NCBI GenBank assembly: GCA_019137255.1
Contig: WPDH01000414.1
Location: forward strand, 1-64,000
From: Corinectria fuckeliana
Lineage: Eukaryota > Ascomycota > Sordariomycetes > Hypocreales > Nectriaceae
Length of the DNA: 64,000 nucleotides
Reading direction: 5' to 3'
This document shows, piece by piece, positions 1-12,685 of this stretch (within the stretch, counting starts at the first letter, position 1; the number at the start of each line of letters is the position of its first letter). The position numbers and the translations under genes are program-made. The notes under the pieces are model-generated. The model worked only from the letters and a program-made list of their open reading frames with translations, ran no database searches and was not told where the DNA came from.

Positions 1-1536
1 TGAATCCGAAGGAGGGCGTTGTCATATAATCTGGGTGGGACCGCACTTTCCCTGATTCAGCTAGGAGGTGTAGGTTATTCAAATAGAGGTGCGTCTAATT
101 CCGTGGTCTGTTTCTGCAGCAGTGCTTGTTTCTTCTCTTCCTTTCTGTCACCCCACGGCCAGCCAACCAGGCGAACCAACGGGCCTCCCGGCTTTAATCT
201 GTGAGGAGATCATGCACGCAAGCAATCCGACAGTCTGTCAGTCAATCAATCAATCAACCAGTCAATCAATCTAGGCCGCGCAATTAGGATCCATCCCACT
301 ATCTGTGCCACTAGACGACAGGAACTCCACCCAACCTTGTCATCATCATCGACCGGGGGGTTGCATACAGTACCTCCTCTCCATGGGCATCTGGCCATTT
401 GCCATCTGACGAACCGCTGAAGAAGAATCGGAGGTTGCATGCACCGCATCGCAGCGCCGCCTCCCTCCCTGGCGGCATCCCTTGGTTCCCTTTGGTCTCC
501 TGGCGCCCTTGGCTGCCCGCCCCCTGATCTCCCCCCCCTGCGCAACCCGGGCAGGGATAGGTTATTGCCCTTCCGCTGAAGCACGAGCAGGGCGACAGGG
601 CGACAGGGCTGGCTGGATGGCCGAACGCTAACGCAGGAACCCTTGACGATTGTCCATTGGAATTCCTTTGTTCAGTTTACTGCATTGAGGTTCGAGGGCG
701 TTCGCTCGCAGTTATCCAGCCATTCATCCTATCCCATCCATCCATCCCACCACCCCCCACACGCAGTCCAACCCTCCATCTCAAAAAGCCTAGCCCGTCA
801 CGCCGTCTGTTCACCACGTTTGCCGCCGCGGCGAAATAAACGGCCCAGGCACGCATTCGCTCTCAGTGGCTGGTCGTCAGAACAAGACTGGGGCCCCCCC
901 TATTTCTCTGCACTCCGAACTGAGGCTCTCTGGGGTCCTACCGCTTGAGATTCCCCACCGAACCGTCTAACCCGCTCCACTGAGGTAGGCGCCCGGTGGC
1001 TTCTGCCGTCCTCTGTGGCGCCTCTCCAGGCCTCCACCAAGTCGCTAAAGCCGCTAACGCACAGGGGGTCCCGGCCTGCTGCGGCGGCCATACGTACGAC
1101 CGGTCGTCTCGCCTTCTCCCTCTCGACCATCCATCGACTAGGACCTCCCTTAGCTCCAAGATCGAACCAAGCTCTTCTCTCCCTCTTCTCTTTCATACCG
1201 CTTCTCCTTCGCTTCGTCGCGACCATCCCTTCCCACCACATGGGCCAAGTCCAAGACCAATTCCAATTCCGGCGATAAGACATTGTTGCTGGTAGTCCGC
1301 TGCGAACTTGCGCCGACCGTCGCGCTGGGGTCGCATATCACACACCCTTTCTTGCTCTCTCCTCTCCCAGTCACACCCCCCTCCTAATACCCAATTGGCC
1401 TGGACTACCTCCTCCTTGCTACTCCGTACGTACGAGAGGTACTGTGCAGTCGGTCGGCCGGCGATTGTGCACTACTCCTACGCGCTTCGTTCACAACCGA
1501 GTACCGCCGTACCCAGAGCCATCGTCGACAGCCTCC
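1..1536. other. Intergenic and probable promoter/leader of the coiled-coil gene
   Basis: No convincing gene is seen. The stretch carries short simple repeats (tcaatcaatcaatcaa-like around 240-270 and a repeated cgacaggg around 590-606) and long pyrimidine-rich tracts around 1140-1240 and 1330-1390 on the plus strand, as is common upstream of fungal genes. It most likely holds the promoter and a long 5' leader of the gene starting at 1537. Short open frames on both strands lack homology that I recognise. Confidence 0.5.
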
Positions 1537-1834
1537 ATGCCGAATATGGAACCCTCCCTGGCCGCCGCCCACCGGCCCGGGGTCTCTCTGCCGCTCTCAT
1601 TGACATCCGACCCTGATACTCGCTCTGATACTGGTTCTGATACTTCTGAGACTCCTACAACTCCCTCCGACACTTCGACCTTTACAGACCCTGTCGACTT
1701 TCCTGCACCACCATCATCATCAGCCCACTACCAGAGTCGCACCCACCGTCAGTTGCCGCCCACCTCGTCGAGGATCATCGCAGTCCACGCTCGATCTCAA
1801 ACCGTCGACGGTCTGCCTAGCTCCTCTAGCACTA

Positions 1835-1884
<50 letters not shown>

Positions 1885-4800
1885 TCCCATTCATCATCCG
1901 GGAGACCTATCAAGCGGAAGCCTCTGTCTTCCACTGCATCGGCCTTGGCTTTGCGCTTCTCTTCCTCCGGCTCTCCTCTCCCTTCCCCCCTCGACCTTGC
2001 CAAACCAGAGCAAAGGTTCGCTAGGTCCTGCTCCGTCGACAGTCCCACCCTTTACGAGTTCTCTCAAGCCGCCCGCGCTCCGCCGCTGGCTAGCCAGTGA
2101 GTCTTGCAACCCACCCACCCCCCTTCCGTCACGGCTGCTGCTCCTCCCAATGCCTGCCCGCTTCCCAACCGAATATCCCGCTGACTCGAAACCTCTACCG
2201 ATAGGCCCCCAAACGCGAGTCTGGCTTCCCACAACGTGGCCTCGCCCGTGTCGCGAAGCATCCCGGCACCAATACCCAGTCCGACTGATACAGGGACCGA
2301 CTTCTCCGATGTCTACGACGGGTATGACGATCTGATCCCAGACAACGAATCATACTCGGCGCCAGACCTTCTGCCTGAAACGGCAGTAGACAGGCGCGAC
2401 TCCAACGAAGACGAGGTCGAGGAACCAGACACCAACGACAGCGGCAACGACAAAGACGAGGCCGGGAAGCTTGATATCAACGACAAAGAACCCGCCACCA
2501 ACAACAAAGCCGTCAGCCTAGGCCCCGATCCCGAGTCCGACGACGCGCTCTCCATTTACTCCGATAATATTAATTCTAATACATCCCAAGCGCCCATGTT
2601 AGCCCCGAAGCCGACTCCCCCTCACCTCAAACTCGATCACATTACTCTCTCGGTCACTCCAGAGGAGCCACAGTCAGCTACAAGTTCGCAATCACCGGCG
2701 TCGGCGCAATCAAGCACATCACCCCAACTCAACAAGCCATTGCCCAAGTCTCCAGGCCCGGCATCGCCTTTTGCTGCTCTCTTCAACTGGGCAGCACCCT
2801 CACCGTCGGGCACCGAGTTCTCTCTGTCAACGCCCGTCTCACCCTCAAGAGGGCTCACGGCCAATGATACCCCCTATACCACCGTTACCAACTCTTACTC
2901 GGAACATTCGAAGTCCAATGCGAATAGCGTTGGATACCCTGAACTATATCTATCTACACCACCCACGACCGCCCAATTGGACGAAATGGAAGATGAGCTA
3001 AAGGCCATCAGCGTCGAGCTGGCGTCCTCCATCCGTCGCGAGATGGATTTGGAGGACCTGGTCGACCGACTACAAGAACAAATAAACAACCCCCAGGCTC
3101 CCGGCAAGAGGAGCAGCGACTACTTCTCCGATTCGGGTTACAGTTCGGCCAAGCTGAGTGAGGCCGACCAGGGCCGCGACGAGATTGAGAAGGTCCAGAG
3201 AAGATCGGAGCAAGAGAAGGCGTCAATTCGCCTGGAACTGACAAGCAAGCTCCAAGATGAGAGGTCAAGGCGAAAAGCGCTCGATCAGCAGATTAAGCAA
3301 CTGGCTGAGAGAGCTTCGCAGATCGATCTTGCTGAGATAAACAATCTGGATGCCAACGGACGACTCAAGGATCTCGAGAACACCTGCGGAGACCTTAGGA
3401 GACGACTCTCAGAGGAACGTACAGTTAAGAACAACTTTGAGGATCTGCTCACTGCTCTCCGAGGCGAGCTGCACGACGCGTGCAACGAAAGAGACAATCT
3501 CCGCGATGAGATTGTTCCCCAGCTGAGGGCCCGAGTGGAGGGTCTCGAGACCGAGGCTGCCGAGTATTCCAACTTGACATATGAGTCAAGCAAAATGCAG
3601 CAGGAGCTCCACATGCTCAAGAAGGAGAACGACACCTTGCGACACTCAGCCATGTCGGGTGCCTCGACACCCCCGATGAATCGAATGTCCCGTGCCATGT
3701 CCGGAGGTCTTGCAAGATCCAACTCGGTGGCAACTGGATCGTTCCGGAACCAACGACCTCCAGGTCTCCAGCTCTCGAGATCCAGCAGCGTTAAGAACGC
3801 CCACGCCCCGCTCGAGTCTCGCGAGGCTCTCGCTGAGCGACTCAAGGATGTTGAAGCCCAGCGGGACGCCTTGCACAGCGCCCTGAAGAATCTACTCGAT
3901 CGACAAGAGTGCCAGAACCGAGACAACGACAAGAAGATTCGAATTCTCCAGAACGAGCGTGAGAGGCTCATGTCGGCGTCACCTCGGAGGGGCGGCTTCG
4001 AGCGAGACATTGCTAACCTGCGAACTGAGATCAACGTCCTCCGCCGTAGGGCCGAAGATGCGCTGGAGCAGAAGTGGCAAGTTGAAAAGGGCCTCGGCGG
4101 TTTGAAGATGGACCTCGATAGAGCCGAGGAAGAAATTGCGCTTCTTCGCGACCTTCTCAAGGAGAAGGATATTCTGATTCCTCCCTCCTTTGCTCGATCT
4201 AGTGGATCCAGCACTGGGAGCAGCAACTTTGGTGAATCAGGTGGTCCTGTCACATCGGAGTCGCTAGAGAGGGCTTATGCAGATTTGCAAGCGGCCTACT
4301 TGGAATCTCTGGGGCGCATCAAGGAGCTCGAGCTTGAAACGAACTCGGATGAGAAGACCCGACTCGCCATGGAGCGACTAGAGCGCACTCTCTCGGTGGC
4401 TGTCAGCGAACGCAACGCTGCCAAGCACGAGATCGACGCCCTGACGAACCAATTCAACAGCGTCAGCGCCAGCGAGAGCAAGACCCTCGAGAGCGAACGA
4501 GCCCTGGCGGACGAGCTCAGCGATTCAGCTCTCCGTGTCGAGCAACTCGCTTCTCAGGTCCAGCATCAGCTAGCAACCAACGCTGCGCTCCGAGAGCGTC
4601 TCGCTGCCACCATCACCCGAGGCGAGGACGATCGCAAGGCCAACTCGGACCGCATCGCCGACCTGCAGGTCCACCTCAAGACCATGGAGGATCAGCTTAT
4701 CGCTGCCCAGACTGCATCCGAGGATCGGGTCGCTCGCCACGAAGAGGAGATTGCCGCTCTCCGAGAGGCCCACAACGACCAGCTTCGTCGCATGAACATC

Positions 4801-5166
4801 AGCCCCGGCCTTGGAGGCCTGCGATCGCCTGGCCTTTGGTCACCTCGCAAGCCTTCGCTCCTGAGCCCGGGCTCTCCTCGGTTCCCGCTCTCCCCTCGCG
4901 CCATTCCCGAGAAGAGCTTCCAGGATGCGGCCCAGATGGACGCGCTTCGGGATCGCGTCTCGGAGCTCGAGAAGGCCCTAGAGGACGCTGAAAACGAGAT
5001 GCAAGAAGTCGTGGCTAGGATGAGCATTGCGCAGATCGAGGTGCTGAACCTCCAGGAGGAGCGTGAGGCAGCGGTGCGAGAGACGCGCCGGCTGCAAAAG
5101 ACGGTCGAGACCGAACGGCTGAAGTCCTTCGAGGAGCGATTCAAATCGTTGAGCGCCAAGGCCTGA
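1537..5166 (+). CDS. Large fungal coiled-coil protein, function unknown
   Basis: Two exons are inferred: 1537-2096 and 2205-5166, joined by a 108-nt intron (GTGAGT donor, CTGAC branch, TAG acceptor) that keeps the frame; product about 1173 aa. The start is the first in-frame ATG (MPNMEPS). The first 430 or so residues are Ser/Thr/Pro-rich and disordered, with a run of 15 Ala (codons 1840-1884) and a strongly acidic patch. The remaining two thirds are heptad-rich, Glu/Lys/Arg/Leu-rich coiled coil, with repeated segments such as LEKALEDAENEM near the C-terminus, broken by Ser/Pro linkers around 3650-3790 and 4800-4910. This architecture resembles fungal proteins loosely named intracellular transport (Uso1-like) or viral inclusion-like, but coiled coils mislead by composition, so I assign no function. 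No membrane segment or catalytic motif is seen. Confidence 0.85.
1840..1884 (+). repeat. (GCT)14 microsatellite coding for polyalanine
   Basis: Fourteen uninterrupted GCT codons followed by GCC encode 15 consecutive alanines within the disordered N-terminal region of the coiled-coil protein. The pure codon repeat suggests replication slippage, so the length is probably variable between strains. Confidence 0.95.
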
Positions 5167-6076
5167 AGAGTCGGAACAACGGAGCGGCAACCCCCCGCAT
5201 TATTGGAGTACTGAACGGGATGCACATTGCTTGTTTTTCAAGCGAGAGAGTGTTACTGCATTTAGCGAAACGGAGTTGCTATGATTTTCCCCCATCTTTA
5301 TTTGGAAACACATTCACCTTGGCCTGGCAAGGAAGCGCCTGCCATCAAGACATGGCCGTGCTGCCATACATCCTTGGAATGGAGCTGAGATTGGGCATTG
5401 ACTTGGGTTACTGGCATGCGCTCACATACGCGCACAACTATTGGGAACACGTACTCGTTTGGCACGGGGTTTTTCTGCTTTTTTATTTGTTTGCAGGCCA
5501 CCGCCTGCTAGCCACGCAAGTCACATACGCGTGTATTATACATACTCGGTGGAACATGTCGTATATAATGTTTGGTAGTATCGTCGGGCTCATTGTATAG
5601 ATGGAGTGCGGGGGTGATGAAGACGGGGATTGTGAAGCGGTGGTTTGTGACAAGTTTATAGTATATTTTGGTGATGTGTACGATACAATATCAATGCTAG
5701 GTGCTACTGAGAAGCCACGCCTACCACTTTTGTCCCTTTCATCGCCCAGATATGAGAAGTATCTCCTTCCGCTGCCACAGGTGTTACTTGGGCCGACCAC
5801 TTCTTGCCGTGTCTAGTTTCCATGGTTACATCTCGTAGACCTCACCTTCCAAGAACCAAGTTAGTTTAGAGCAAAGCAGAACATAGGCAAGTGCCCAAGG
5901 CTCGTTGATAAAACACGTTGCTTCACAGCGACAGAACCTCATGCTCTCACTTCACTCCAACAACCCCGCAACATCACCAGTGCCTCGCTGCCCCTGCTTC
6001 CACCATTGGCATCGCATTATCCTATTCATTTCTCTACACTACACCACCAAGACAACTTAGAGACTCTAGCAGTTAG
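5167..6076. other. Intergenic
   Basis: This holds the 3' flank of the coiled-coil gene and the promoter of the next gene. Open frames here (for example 5220-5600) have mixed composition with no recognisable domain and are treated as noise. A C-rich segment at about 5960-6060 just before the next ATG looks like a leader. Confidence 0.5.
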
Positions 6077-6904
6077 ATGCTCTCGGCAAAGCACCACCTT
6101 TTGTTCTGGGTAGTCTCCATCTCCTCGGTGCCTCTCGCGCTACTTCGTCAGCGCCTACGCGCCTACCTCCCCTCTATCCTTGTCGACCCCGTCCTTGACC
6201 ATGTTGTTCATGGACTCACCTTCTACGCTCTCTGGAACAAGAGGACGCCGCTCTGGATTTACCTGGCGTGTGTTGGCACGCTCTGCGTGGCAGCGGACGA
6301 GGCCCTCGGGGAAATGGGGTTCACGGGAACACTGCCGGGAGAAGATGAGTATGACGAGAACGGGATTAGGTCGCTGGTTGCACATGGGCTAGCCAGCTTC
6401 ATGGTCCTTGGCACACTGGAGCCGATACGCCAGAATGTGAGAAGACCTGGTCCTTGTTGTGATATCTCGGAGACGGAATGCTGATTTGGATTCATCTAGA
6501 GACCGGATATCGAGGCCTGCGGCATGGGCATGTTTTCGGAGTACCCAATGCTACGAGGAAGACGACGGAACGCGATCTGGGCTGCAACGATGGGACTTCT
6601 GGGACTCACTGCATTGGCAGGACTCCTCGAGCTGATCCTCTACCAGGTGCTTGGTCGTTGGGTTGACCTGCCTGGATTCTGGTTCCCCGAGGACCTCACC
6701 TTGATGGAGATGTTTGTCCACGCATGGCTCCTGTCGCCTTTCCTGGATGTTGTTGAAACGGTATGATCTTGCACGGAACCCCCTTGCCATTGGTGAGATC
6801 CAAAGGACGCATGCTGACGACAACAGACCATTTATGCTATCTCTCGCATTGTTTGGCCGGTATGGCTCCAAGGCAGAGAAAGGGCCATCCGCAACCAACC
6901 ATAG
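6077..6904 (+). CDS. Small multi-pass membrane protein, unknown family
   Basis: Three exons are inferred: 6077-6436, 6500-6760 and 6827-6904, with introns of 63 nt (GTGAGA..TAG) and 66 nt (GTATGA..CAG, CTGAC branch); product about 232 aa. Hydrophobic segments lie near residues 7-25 (HHLLFWVVSISSVPLALL), 40-52, 57-75 (LWIYLACVGTLCVAADEAL), 130-165 (a long segment around MGLLGLTALAGLLELILY) and near the C-terminus (FVHAWLLSPFLDVVET). Splicing joins the frames into continuous sequence, and both introns have good branch sites, which supports a real gene rather than chance frames. I do not recognise the family and assign no function. The exact C-terminus depends on the last intron. Confidence 0.7.
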
Positions 6905-8594
6905 TGCGTCTGGATGTGGTGGAACTTGGTGATGGTATTCTGGTGGTTGACAATGCACTACGGGACGCGGTTCTGCGATTTCATCGGTAGCCTGAAGCGC
7001 GTCTCGACGGGGTAGTTGGCACGAGTGGCGGCATCTTTAACACCTTGGCACCCAGTGACTATTGATACTATGGTTTCTTAAGGTGGCAATAGCGATTTGG
7101 ATTAAGTTAGCGGGAGGACAGACGATCATGGGATTAGTAGAAGCAAGCAGTGGGGGCAACAGTTTATCAGAGTAGATATTAGATCAAAATTGACGAGACA
7201 AGCGTGAAATTGATAGAAGCCCGCTCTTGTGCATATGATATGTATGGCCCCTTGGCTGTACCTGATGGACCAGTGTGGAATAGATACTGGCGGGCTGATT
7301 CTATGTGTCATGCTGAAGCGTGGAGAGATGATTCAGGAGGTTACTCGTCGATGTAGCCAACGTTGGGAGAAGGGGTTCAGCCGAATGTTAGAATGAAATC
7401 CCATTGTTGTTGACTTTGGGAGAGGCTTTGTCAGTACGTTTTGGACCGGCCTCGTACGGTGTCAGTCAATGTCTCGGGGAATTGGCGCTGGCACCGGCAT
7501 GTTAGCTGTTCTACCAGGATGAGAAATTTGCAAGTTTCAAAGGAATTGGATGAGCCATGTTAGTACACAGTATGCCAATGGGGCAGGTCGAGTCGTGATC
7601 CACGAGTGAGTGAGTGAGGATATCGTTATTATGATCTGCCATCCATTCGTGGGCAATGACTTACACACCTAGCCTACCTAGTAGACTGAGTTGACAGGGA
7701 GTTCCACTTGGGTTGGGGAGAGGCTGGGGAAACAAAAGCAAATCAAGGTACCCGGGCGGACCCGTGGAGATCTCTTTCTTAGCAACAGGGGAGGAAGCGC
7801 AAAAAGCCATTACGATTTCGTGGTAGCTAAGCACGGATAGCCCCCACCTGGGCCGCCGGCTAATGACCGTGGGGGTGCTTATCAGCAGCGACGACTCGAG
7901 CTTCTGCGGCGTCACAGCCGTCCGTCCGCCCTTTCAAGCCTCTTTCGCATTGTCGGGTTGAAACTCGACAAAATTCACTCGTCCTTTGTCCCTCTGAGGA
8001 TTTGCTTTTTCTTCGGAATCTAACCTCTTGCTAGCTGCCAGCCTCACCAACGGCGAGACATCGGGAGGGGTCAATGGAGATTTGCCCGCCCGTTCTCGTA
8101 TGACACTGCTTGCTTTCTGGAAGACACTCACAGCCACTGACCTCATCTGAGCGTATGTGGCAGCGAGACCATTGGGTGAAATGCGGTGCCGCGCATGGTG
8201 AGAAGAGAGGATGAGGCAAGTCGTGTCTTGGAGGTAGATAAGCAGCCTGATCGACTTTGACTTATTACATACTGTATGTACTGCAGCCGGCGACGACGGT
8301 GCTCCGTGGCGTACATACCGCCCCCTCTCGAGAAAACACTGTCCCCAGCGTTTGGATACACACACGTCTGTGGTCGTTTCTGTGGCAATATCTCCAGCTC
8401 TGTGAACAGGCGTAACGAAACCACCGCCCTCTCGCCGCGAAATCCTCGCTCATCCTCGCGCCCGAAGTATCCGGAGGGTTCAGAGAAGTGACCGACTTGG
8501 CCGTCGAGGTCACACTGGGACTCATGTTCGCCAATTCGTGAAACTGGCGTGTGTCGGGGGCTTTGCTCTGCAGTTGGTATGTATAGCACATGTC

Positions 8595-8813
8595 ATGTCA
8601 CATCGTATCACGGCCATTTTAATCATTCTCACTGTCGTCGCCTGTATTGCTCGCTGCCACGTTACCATTCCCATGTCCGGGGAGACCACCAGGGTTCACG
8701 CACAGGGCGGGAGGTGTAATGCGAGCCAGGGATCTGGGGTCCATGGGTCTTATCAGTTGAAGAGATTATCGGGAAAGGGGCGTGCGCGTTGCTTTGCCTG
8801 GCGTCCGTGTTGA
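8595..8813 (+). CDS. Possible small secreted cysteine-containing protein
   Basis: A 72-residue frame starts at an ATG (MSHRITAILIILTVVACIA) whose N-terminus looks like a signal peptide: a short basic start, then a hydrophobic core of about 12 residues and an Ala-rich end. The rest contains four Cys and is basic. There is no homology that I can recognise, no splice support, and the frame lies in a region otherwise without genes, so it may be spurious. Confidence 0.2.
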   Translation: MSHRITAILIILTVVACIARCHVTIPMSGETTRVHAQGGRCNASQGSGVHGSYQLKRLSGKGRARCFAWRPC

Positions 8814-9660
8814 GTGTGTGTGTGTGTGTGTCTTTTCTCTTACTTGAGAGAACATGATGTCAGCAAAGTTATCAAGGTGTATCAAGAAGATGACGGATGG
8901 TATGTCTTGGCTCAGGGGAAATTACCGGTGCAGTATTATGTACAGTACATGAAGCACTGGGCTAAACACTTTGCGAGGCCTCTGATCGGTAGTCTCTCTC
9001 TCTCTCTGCTTATCTGAGTGAGTCGCCTGTTCCGTGGTGGCAGTGCCTCCGGTAGAGCGAGCAGCCAGAAGGGGAGAGAGCAGCAAGGAGGGTTGATGAA
9101 ACCTGGCAATTTCACCGGGCGAGTCTCATTGATGCGAAAAAGGAACCAAGAAACTTAAATCGCATACTCGATGCTCGTTGAGTGTGAGTGACTTAGTTGA
9201 ACTGTTGACGTGGTGTATTAACATGCAAGGTACTTTGTCTGCCCCCTTGTCGACCGGTCTCACCAATCGATAGGTAAGCATCCGCCCCAGCCGGGAGTGC
9301 TAGATGTATGTAGTCCCATGCGCTCCCCCACTTGAAGCATCATCGTCCAGAATAGCTAGGACAGAGATGCACGTAGTATGAGAGCAAAGAGGAGAAAAAC
9401 GCGGCAGCTATTTTGACTACTTTACATCCACTACCTAACTAATCAGGCTGGTGGTGGTGGTGGCGGTGGGTGTCGGTCGTGAATCGTAGCGTGGCGTACC
9501 AAGTAAGCTACCTATTAGGTACATAGCGTTGCCACCTCCCTCACTTCCATCACCCTTTTTAATTGCTTGCTTTTTAATTGCTTGCTTCTTTTCCACTCTC
9601 TCCCACCCGCCACCCCCCCGCAGAGCGAGCCAGAAGAAGAAGAGGAAGCGCTATCCCCAA

Positions 9661-10034
9661 AGATAACTCTTCTTCTGCGTACTGGTACTACGTAAAGTTG
9701 GGTACTACTCGTACTGACTTCCAAGGCCGTGGCCGTCGGCGAGATCGTTCTTTTTATTCATCATTCCTTCGCATCTGGCTTTTCCTCTTCCCATCCCCGC
9801 CTCTGAAAAGCGAACTCCATCTTTTCTCTCTCCCCCCCTAGACCTTCCATTATTCTTCCTTCCTTCATCGTTCGTTTTGTGCTATGCTGTGCTGTGTCTG
9901 TATCTTCCATACTTTTCCTCTCTCCATCCATCCCAAATCAAAATCCCTTATCGCTCGGCTGTGTGGTTCCCGCCTCCGCCGCCTCTCTCGTCCTACATAC
10001 ACGGCGGGCTTCCTCCAGCCTTTCTTATCTATCT
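9661..10034 (+). promoter_or_regulatory. GATA-factor (AreA/NIT2-type) site cluster upstream of the ammonium transporter
   Basis: Matches to HGATAR occur at 9661-9666 (AGATAA), 9948-9953 (CGATAA on the minus strand) and, as two adjacent sites on the minus strand, within 10025-10034 (TTATCTATCT). The last pair lies about 100 bases before the ATG. Fungal ammonium transporter genes are known targets of AreA/NIT2 GATA activators under nitrogen limitation; occupancy here is inferred. Confidence 0.45.
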
Positions 10035-10130
10035 CGCCCTGCCGCGGTCTCTGGCTCCTCCCCCTCTCCTCTCCTCCACAACACAAAACCCTCCGCCCGA
10101 CAAAACCCTCGCCAAACAAACCTCTCCACC

Positions 10131-11043
10131 ATGGCTGTTGACGGCGGCGTGGTGCCCTACAATGGCACCGGGCCCCAGGGCGCTGATCCCCTCGACATGG
10201 ACGTCAACATCTGGTACGAGGTAAGTTCCTAGCTCCGCCCTTTGTGGGGTCAAAGCCTGGTCGAGCGCCCGCAAGCTGACTCCTGGTGCGCCCGCACGAT
10301 GACAGCCTGGAGACATTGCTTGGATGTTGACTTCCACGGCTTTGGTCCTTCTCATGATTCCCGGTGTCGGGTGAGTTCTGTTGTTTTCTAGCTTCTCCAT
10401 CGCCGCCGGCTGCCTTCCGATGACGTGCATATACCGCCCAAGGCCGCTCCGTGTTTGATCATGGTCGACTAACACGATTCGAAAATGCAGCTTCTTCTAC
10501 TCCGGCCTGGCCCGCCGGAAGTCAGCCCTCTCCCTCATCTGGCTCTCTGTTATGAGCACCGCCGTGACCTGCTTCCAATGGTTCTTCTGGGGCTACTCGC
10601 TCACCTTCTCCCACACGGCCGGCCCCTTCATCGGTGACCTGTCCAACTTCGCCTTCCGCAATGTCCTCGCCCGCCCTTCCGTCGGCTCCGACAAGGTGCC
10701 CGACCTGCTCTTCGCCGTCTACCAGGGCATGTTCTCCGCCATCACCGTCGCCCTGGCCACCGGCGCCGTCGCCGAGCGTGGCCGCATGCTCCCCTGCGTC
10801 ATCTTCATGTTCGTCTGGGCCACCATCATCTATGATCCCATCGCTTGCTGGACCTGGAACCCGAGTGGCTGGTCCACCACCATGGGCGGCCTCGACTTCG
10901 CCGGCGGCACCCCGGTGCACATCGCTTCTGGCAGCGCCGCCCTAGCCTACTCCATGATGCTTGGCAAGCGCCGCGGCCACGGCACTCACGAGCTCAACTA
11001 CCGCCCTCACAACGTGACGCACATCGTCATCGGCACCGTCTTC

Positions 11044-11075
<32 letters not shown>

Positions 11076-11888
11076 TTCCGCCCTCTGCGCCAACCTGCGC
11101 GGCGTCATGGCTGCTGTCGTCACAAACTTGTCGGCTTGTGTCGGAGGCATTACCTGGTGTATCCTGGACTATCGCTTGGAGAGGAAGTGGTCCACCGTGG
11201 GCTTCTGCTCTGGTGTTGTGGCTGGCCTGGTCTCCATTACCCCTGGCTCCGGTACGTTGCGACATTCATTGAGGCTCCAACGATGAAGCAGACTGACTAA
11301 CAATGAACAGGATTTGTCCCTGCTTGGTCGGCTGTCGTTTTTGGTGTCCTCGGAGCCTCCTTCTCCAACTACGCCACCAAGGTCAAATTCCTCCTGCGCA
11401 TCGACGATGCCCTCGACATCTTCGCCGTGCATGGCGTCGGCGGCCTAGTCGGCAATATCTGCACTGCCTTCTTCGCTAGCAGGCAAATCGCCGCTCTCGA
11501 CGGCCATACCCGCATCGACGGCGGCTGGCTCGATCACCACTGGATTCAAATGGGCTACCAGCTCGCCGACTCATTTACCGGCGGCCTGTACTCGTTCAGC
11601 GGAACCTGCCTGATCCTCTTCGTGATGAACATGATCCCGGGCCTCCGCCTCCGCGCCACCGAGGAATCCGAGATGCTGGGTATCGATGACGCCGAGATTG
11701 GCGAGTTTGCCTACGACTATGTCGAGCTCACCAGGGAGGTGGTCAACGACCTCGAAAATGAGGCCGGGAGCCGGTACTCGGCCGACCCATCGGCCTTTCA
11801 CACATATGAGAAAAACAGCATCCCCTTGATAGACGCGCGGATGTTTGGCGGACAACCTGCACCAGCGCCAGTTGCCTTCCCCCAATGA
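10131..11888 (+). CDS. MEP: Ammonium transporter, Amt/MEP family
   Basis: Four exons are inferred: 10131-10220, 10306-10370, 10491-11251 and 11311-11888, with introns of 85, 120 and 59 nt; product about 497 aa, the usual size. It is a plasma-membrane channel-like transporter for ammonium uptake with about 11 membrane helices. The family signature is clear: GFFYSGLARRKS early, the Amt signature around DFAGGTPVHIASG, and AVHGVGGLVGN later. The two pore histidines of the family fall in the PVHIASG and AVHGVGG motifs. The cytosolic tail from about residue 420 is acidic. The short first exon codes for the extracellular N-terminus, which carries an NGT glycosylation-type site. GATA sites upstream fit nitrogen control. 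Whether this is the high-affinity (Mep2-like) or low-affinity (MeaA-like) paralogue cannot be decided by eye. Confidence 0.96.
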
Positions 11889-12685
11889 GGCAACTTGAAC
11901 GATTAAAATGTTTGGTTGCGGGCAGCAGCGGTCTCTTGGATGGACCATAAAAAACAAGCAACGTGCTGGGTCTGCACACACATAGACGGCGTCGTCCTCA
12001 TTCCTTTTTTGTTTTGTTATTGTTCTTCTTCATATTATTGATACCCGGGTTATTTGCTTATGTTGGGTGGATGGATTGTTCCTTGTACGATAACACGCTG
12101 TGCTATGGATGTTGCGATGGACGGGATGCTCAGGATAAGCTGAATGTGCTGGATAGGTGAGGCCGGACGATGACCTGAATATTTAGTTCACTACCTATAG
12201 AAATGACACATCACCTGATGTACCTATATGAATGGTTTTCATGCAGCAAGCCAGTTGCGCACTGGTAGTTGAACGCTACGTGTAAGTGTAAGTCTAGTAC
12301 GTTAGGACACTGGAACTCACTATCCAAATCTGGCTGAATCAGGGCCCTATCGGGTACAATAGCGGGTCAGCTCCCCCATGTTTTAGCGCTGCAGCCTAGC
12401 CCGTTCAGCGACCCGGAGGATCCATCCATGTCGTGCATCCATCTCTTCCAATGCATCAAAGAAGGATAATGCAGGTCGCAGGCTCAGCATTCGCCCGTCA
12501 AACCAAACGACTCGACGGCATCACCGCTCACATCTCTACTTCAAGGATAATTGAGGGCCTCGCATGATGCGCAGCTGCGTCACAGTGGTGCGAAGTTCCC
12601 GAGCAGGCGTCACAGTGAATGGATATGAAGGACAGCCGCACCGTTTCTGCTTCTCACTCATCACACTACCAACGGACCGTGCAAT
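11889..12685. other. Intergenic
   Basis: This contains the 3' flank of the transporter gene and the promoter of the polymerase X gene. A T-rich stretch at about 12004-12030 may belong to the transporter 3' UTR. No RNA gene or protein gene is seen. Confidence 0.5.

Larger units (their letters stand above)
6905..10130. other. 3.2-kb intergenic region, mostly without a recognised gene
   Basis: No strong gene model is seen. Overlapping minus-strand frames between 7934 and 8591 and a small plus-strand frame at 8595-8813 are the only candidates. A (GT)n run lies at about 8812-8830, a CT run at 8993-9008, and a GGT-rich run near 9450-9470. The right-hand 500 bases (9600-10130) are pyrimidine-rich and almost certainly form the promoter and leader of the ammonium transporter. 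Confidence 0.5.

Noticed and set aside
5220..5600. Plus-strand frame with hydrophobic stretches
   Set aside because: It lies directly after the coiled-coil gene and reads as 3' flank; no homology is recognised.
7934..8591. Overlapping minus-strand frames, one ending in a basic C-terminal region
   Set aside because: Start codons are non-ATG, there is no recognisable domain, and three frames overlap each other, which suggests noise.
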